Assembly: GCA_003134655.1 (NCBI GenBank) | Contig: PLBY01000045.1 | Coordinates: 37,791 to 101,790, forward strand | Reading direction: 5' to 3' | Length of the DNA: 64,000 nucleotides | Origin: Acidobacteriaceae bacterium | GTDB lineage: Bacteria; Acidobacteriota; Terriglobia; Terriglobales; Acidobacteriaceae | In this document: positions 62,927 through 64,000 of the stretch, piece by piece | Layout: each line of letters begins with the position of its first letter | Numbering within the stretch: the first letter of the stretch is position 1 | Made by a program: the position numbers and the translations under genes | The notes under the pieces: model-generated | Databases searched by the model: none | Told to the model about the DNA's origin: nothing | Seen by the model: only the letters and a program-made list of their open reading frames with translations

Positions 62927-63526
62927 ATGGCCCGCGAGACTCTGGTTGATTCCCGGAAGGAAATCCTGCGCACGGCGGCCCGGCTGTTCCAGCAGCGCGG
63001 GTACGACGCGACCTCGATGAACGATGTCGCCGCCGCGCTGAAACTCAGCAAAGGCGGCCTCTATCATCATTTCCAGAGCAAGGACGAAATCCTGTTCGAG
63101 ATCATGAATCACGCCATGGAGCTGACTCAGGAACGCGTGATCGGCCCGGCCAGCACCATCGCCGATCCCGTAGAACGGCTGCGCGCGTTGATTCGCCTGC
63201 ACATCGAAGTCGTGCTCAGCCCGCGCGATCGCGAGATCACGGTCATGCTGCATGAAAACCATCCTCTGCCGCCGGCGCTCCGCAAGCGCATCAATCACCG
63301 CAAGAAGGAATACGTTCACTTCGTGGAAAGCCTGATCGCCGACGTTCAAAAAGAAGCGCAGCGAACCCGGACGGCAAAAGGCACAGTGAGCCCGCGCGCC
63401 GCTGCCTTCGCCCTGCTCGGCATGATCAACTGGATTTACCAGTGGTACAAGCCGGAAGGGGAACTGCAGGCGAACAACCTGATTCCGCAGTTCACCGAGC
63501 TTCTGTTCGGAGGGATCCTCGCGTGA
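62927..63526 (+). CDS. TetR-family transcriptional regulator
   Basis: This 199-residue protein has an N-terminal TetR helix-turn-helix (SRKEILRTAARLFQQRGYDA, TSMNDVAAALKLSKGGLYHH, FQSKDEIL) and a C-terminal ligand domain (RDREITVMLHENHPLPPALR, FALLGMINWIYQWYKPEGEL) similar to regulators that sense acyl-CoA-type ligands. ATG 62927 is chosen because conservation begins there; no good ribosome site is visible. Its stop overlaps the GTG of a cupin gene. The TetR palindrome before ilvC, 1.2 kb away, is a possible target. Confidence 0.92.
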   Translation: MARETLVDSRKEILRTAARLFQQRGYDATSMNDVAAALKLSKGGLYHHFQSKDEILFEIMNHAMELTQERVIGPASTIADPVERLRALIRLHIEVVLSPRDREITVMLHENHPLPPALRKRINHRKKEYVHFVESLIADVQKEAQRTRTAKGTVSPRAAAFALLGMINWIYQWYKPEGELQANNLIPQFTELLFGGILA

Positions 63527-63846
63527 AGGCCTGGTTCGGGAACGTCGGGGAGATCAACGAGCAGCGCACGCAGGGCGGCAAGTTGTACCGCGAGTTCCTG
63601 CGCGTTCCGGCTATGAGTGCAGGGCTCTACGTGCTGCCCGCTGGCGCCACCGACCTGCAACGTCCGCATCATGAAGATGAGATGTACTACATCGTCCGAG
63701 GAAGAGCGCGTTTCCGAGCCGGGGACGAAGACCGCGAAATCTCTGCCGGAAGTGTGCTCTTCGTCGCCGCTGAAGTCGAACACCGATTCCACGATATCGC
63801 CGAAGAACTGGCCGTCCTGGTCTTCTTTGCGCCTGCGGAGAGCTAG
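63523..63846 (+). CDS. Small cupin-domain protein
   Basis: This 107-residue protein starts at GTG 63523, with GGAGG well placed and a GTGA overlap with the TetR stop. The single cupin barrel has the metal-binding first motif RPHHEDEMYYIVRGRARF (two His, Glu) and the second motif VLFVAAEVEHRFHDI with a His. The ligand is unknown; cupins of this size act as isomerases, dioxygenases or ligand sensors. Coupling to TetR suggests that it is under the same control or supplies the signal. Confidence 0.85.
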   Translation: MKAWFGNVGEINEQRTQGGKLYREFLRVPAMSAGLYVLPAGATDLQRPHHEDEMYYIVRGRARFRAGDEDREISAGSVLFVAAEVEHRFHDIAEELAVLVFFAPAES

Positions 63847-63865
63847 ATCTGAGCTGCCCTCGCTG

Positions 63866-64000
63866 TTACTTATGCGCCGGTATCCAGTAGACCTCTTCTT
63901 TGACTGCACCCTTGTCAGTGAACCCGCGCCGCTTCAGAATCGCCTTGCTGTGCTCGATCATGTCGGGATGACCGCAGAGGTAAGCCATCGTGTTGCTGGG
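63866..64000 (-). CDS. Ferredoxin-NADP reductase, C-terminal fragment
   Basis: The last 44 codons of a minus-strand gene that continues past the right edge. MAYLCGHPDMIEHSKAILKR followed by GFTDKGAVKEEVYWIPAHK matches the NADP-binding end of FNR/flavodoxin reductase proteins, including the CGHPxMI motif and the terminal YW. It ends in TAA at 63866, 19 bp from the convergent cupin stop. Confidence 0.85.
   Translation of the reverse strand, partial: PSNTMAYLCGHPDMIEHSKAILKRRGFTDKGAVKEEVYWIPAHK

Noticed and set aside
61895..63526. A long plus-strand frame across PPK2 and TetR
   Set aside because: The first two thirds is the wrong frame of the PPK2 gene; only the part from 62927 is a real TetR protein.

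Overview
The window looks like chromosome of a soil-type member of the Acidobacteriota (Terriglobia/Koribacter-like). This is an inference from gene content: an Oar-type TonB-dependent receptor with an N-terminal carboxypeptidase-regulatory-like domain, a CRTAC1/UnbV repeat protein, several LacI-regulated sugar loci, frequent GTG/TTG starts with stop-start overlaps, and short dispersed palindromic repeats. No 16S rRNA or other taxonomic marker is present. Gene density is high. There are no CRISPR arrays, intact insertion sequences or prophages.

Layout. 1-165: end of a Gly/Trp-rich protein. 208-3619 (minus): pantothenate genes panB and panC with a deoxynucleoside kinase, a small superinfection-immunity-like membrane protein and a lipoprotein. 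3797-11565: polysaccharide deacetylase, a large secreted glycosidase, two FucP-like MFS transporters and a LacI regulator. 11752-18054 (minus): a peptide-modification (RiPP) locus, with a secreted beta-propeller protein (frameshifted), a 54-residue precursor peptide, a SipW-like S26 peptidase, an HPr-kinase-like protein, PqqD, a radical SAM/SPASM enzyme and a nucleotidyltransferase. 18589-21279: alpha-glucan phosphorylase with an N-terminal GAF domain. 21280-21730: gene remnants. 21707-31528: a second LacI-regulated carbohydrate locus, with a TonB receptor facing PIG-L deacetylase, DegT aminotransferase, DUF4380/mutarotase-like and GH39-like genes across a promoter region holding a 17-bp inverted operator pair. 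31694-32051: integrase remnant beside tRNA-Ser(UGA). 32113-37083 (minus): esterase and three ABC transporter genes. 37210-40872: two-component system and a CRTAC1-like protein. 40866-46324 (minus): YceI, FAD reductase, type III polyketide synthase, class III aminotransferase and a beta-propeller lipoprotein. 46576-54164 (minus): MdtABC-like RND efflux system. 54481-61642 (minus): ilvC-ilvB-ilvM-ilvD-leuC-leuD. 61923-64000: PPK2, TetR, cupin and the end of a ferredoxin-NADP reductase.

The most interesting part is the RiPP locus at 11752-15912. A very short gene encodes a peptide with a YEKP leader-type motif and two cysteines in a short C-terminal core. It is followed in translationally coupled order by PqqD (leader recognition), a SPASM radical SAM enzyme with a full set of cysteines, an HPr-kinase-like ATPase, a Ser/His signal-peptidase-like protease and a nucleotidyltransferase. 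No lasso cyclase, lanthionine synthetase or ABC exporter is seen nearby. Other points of note are a TetR-type palindrome on the start region of a good promoter for the ilv-leu operon, with a TetR gene 1.2 kb away; an intrinsic terminator and a 22-bp hairpin between ilvM and ilvD; a type III PKS/FAD reductase pair; and two intergenic arrays of related 15-bp repeats flanking the RiPP locus.
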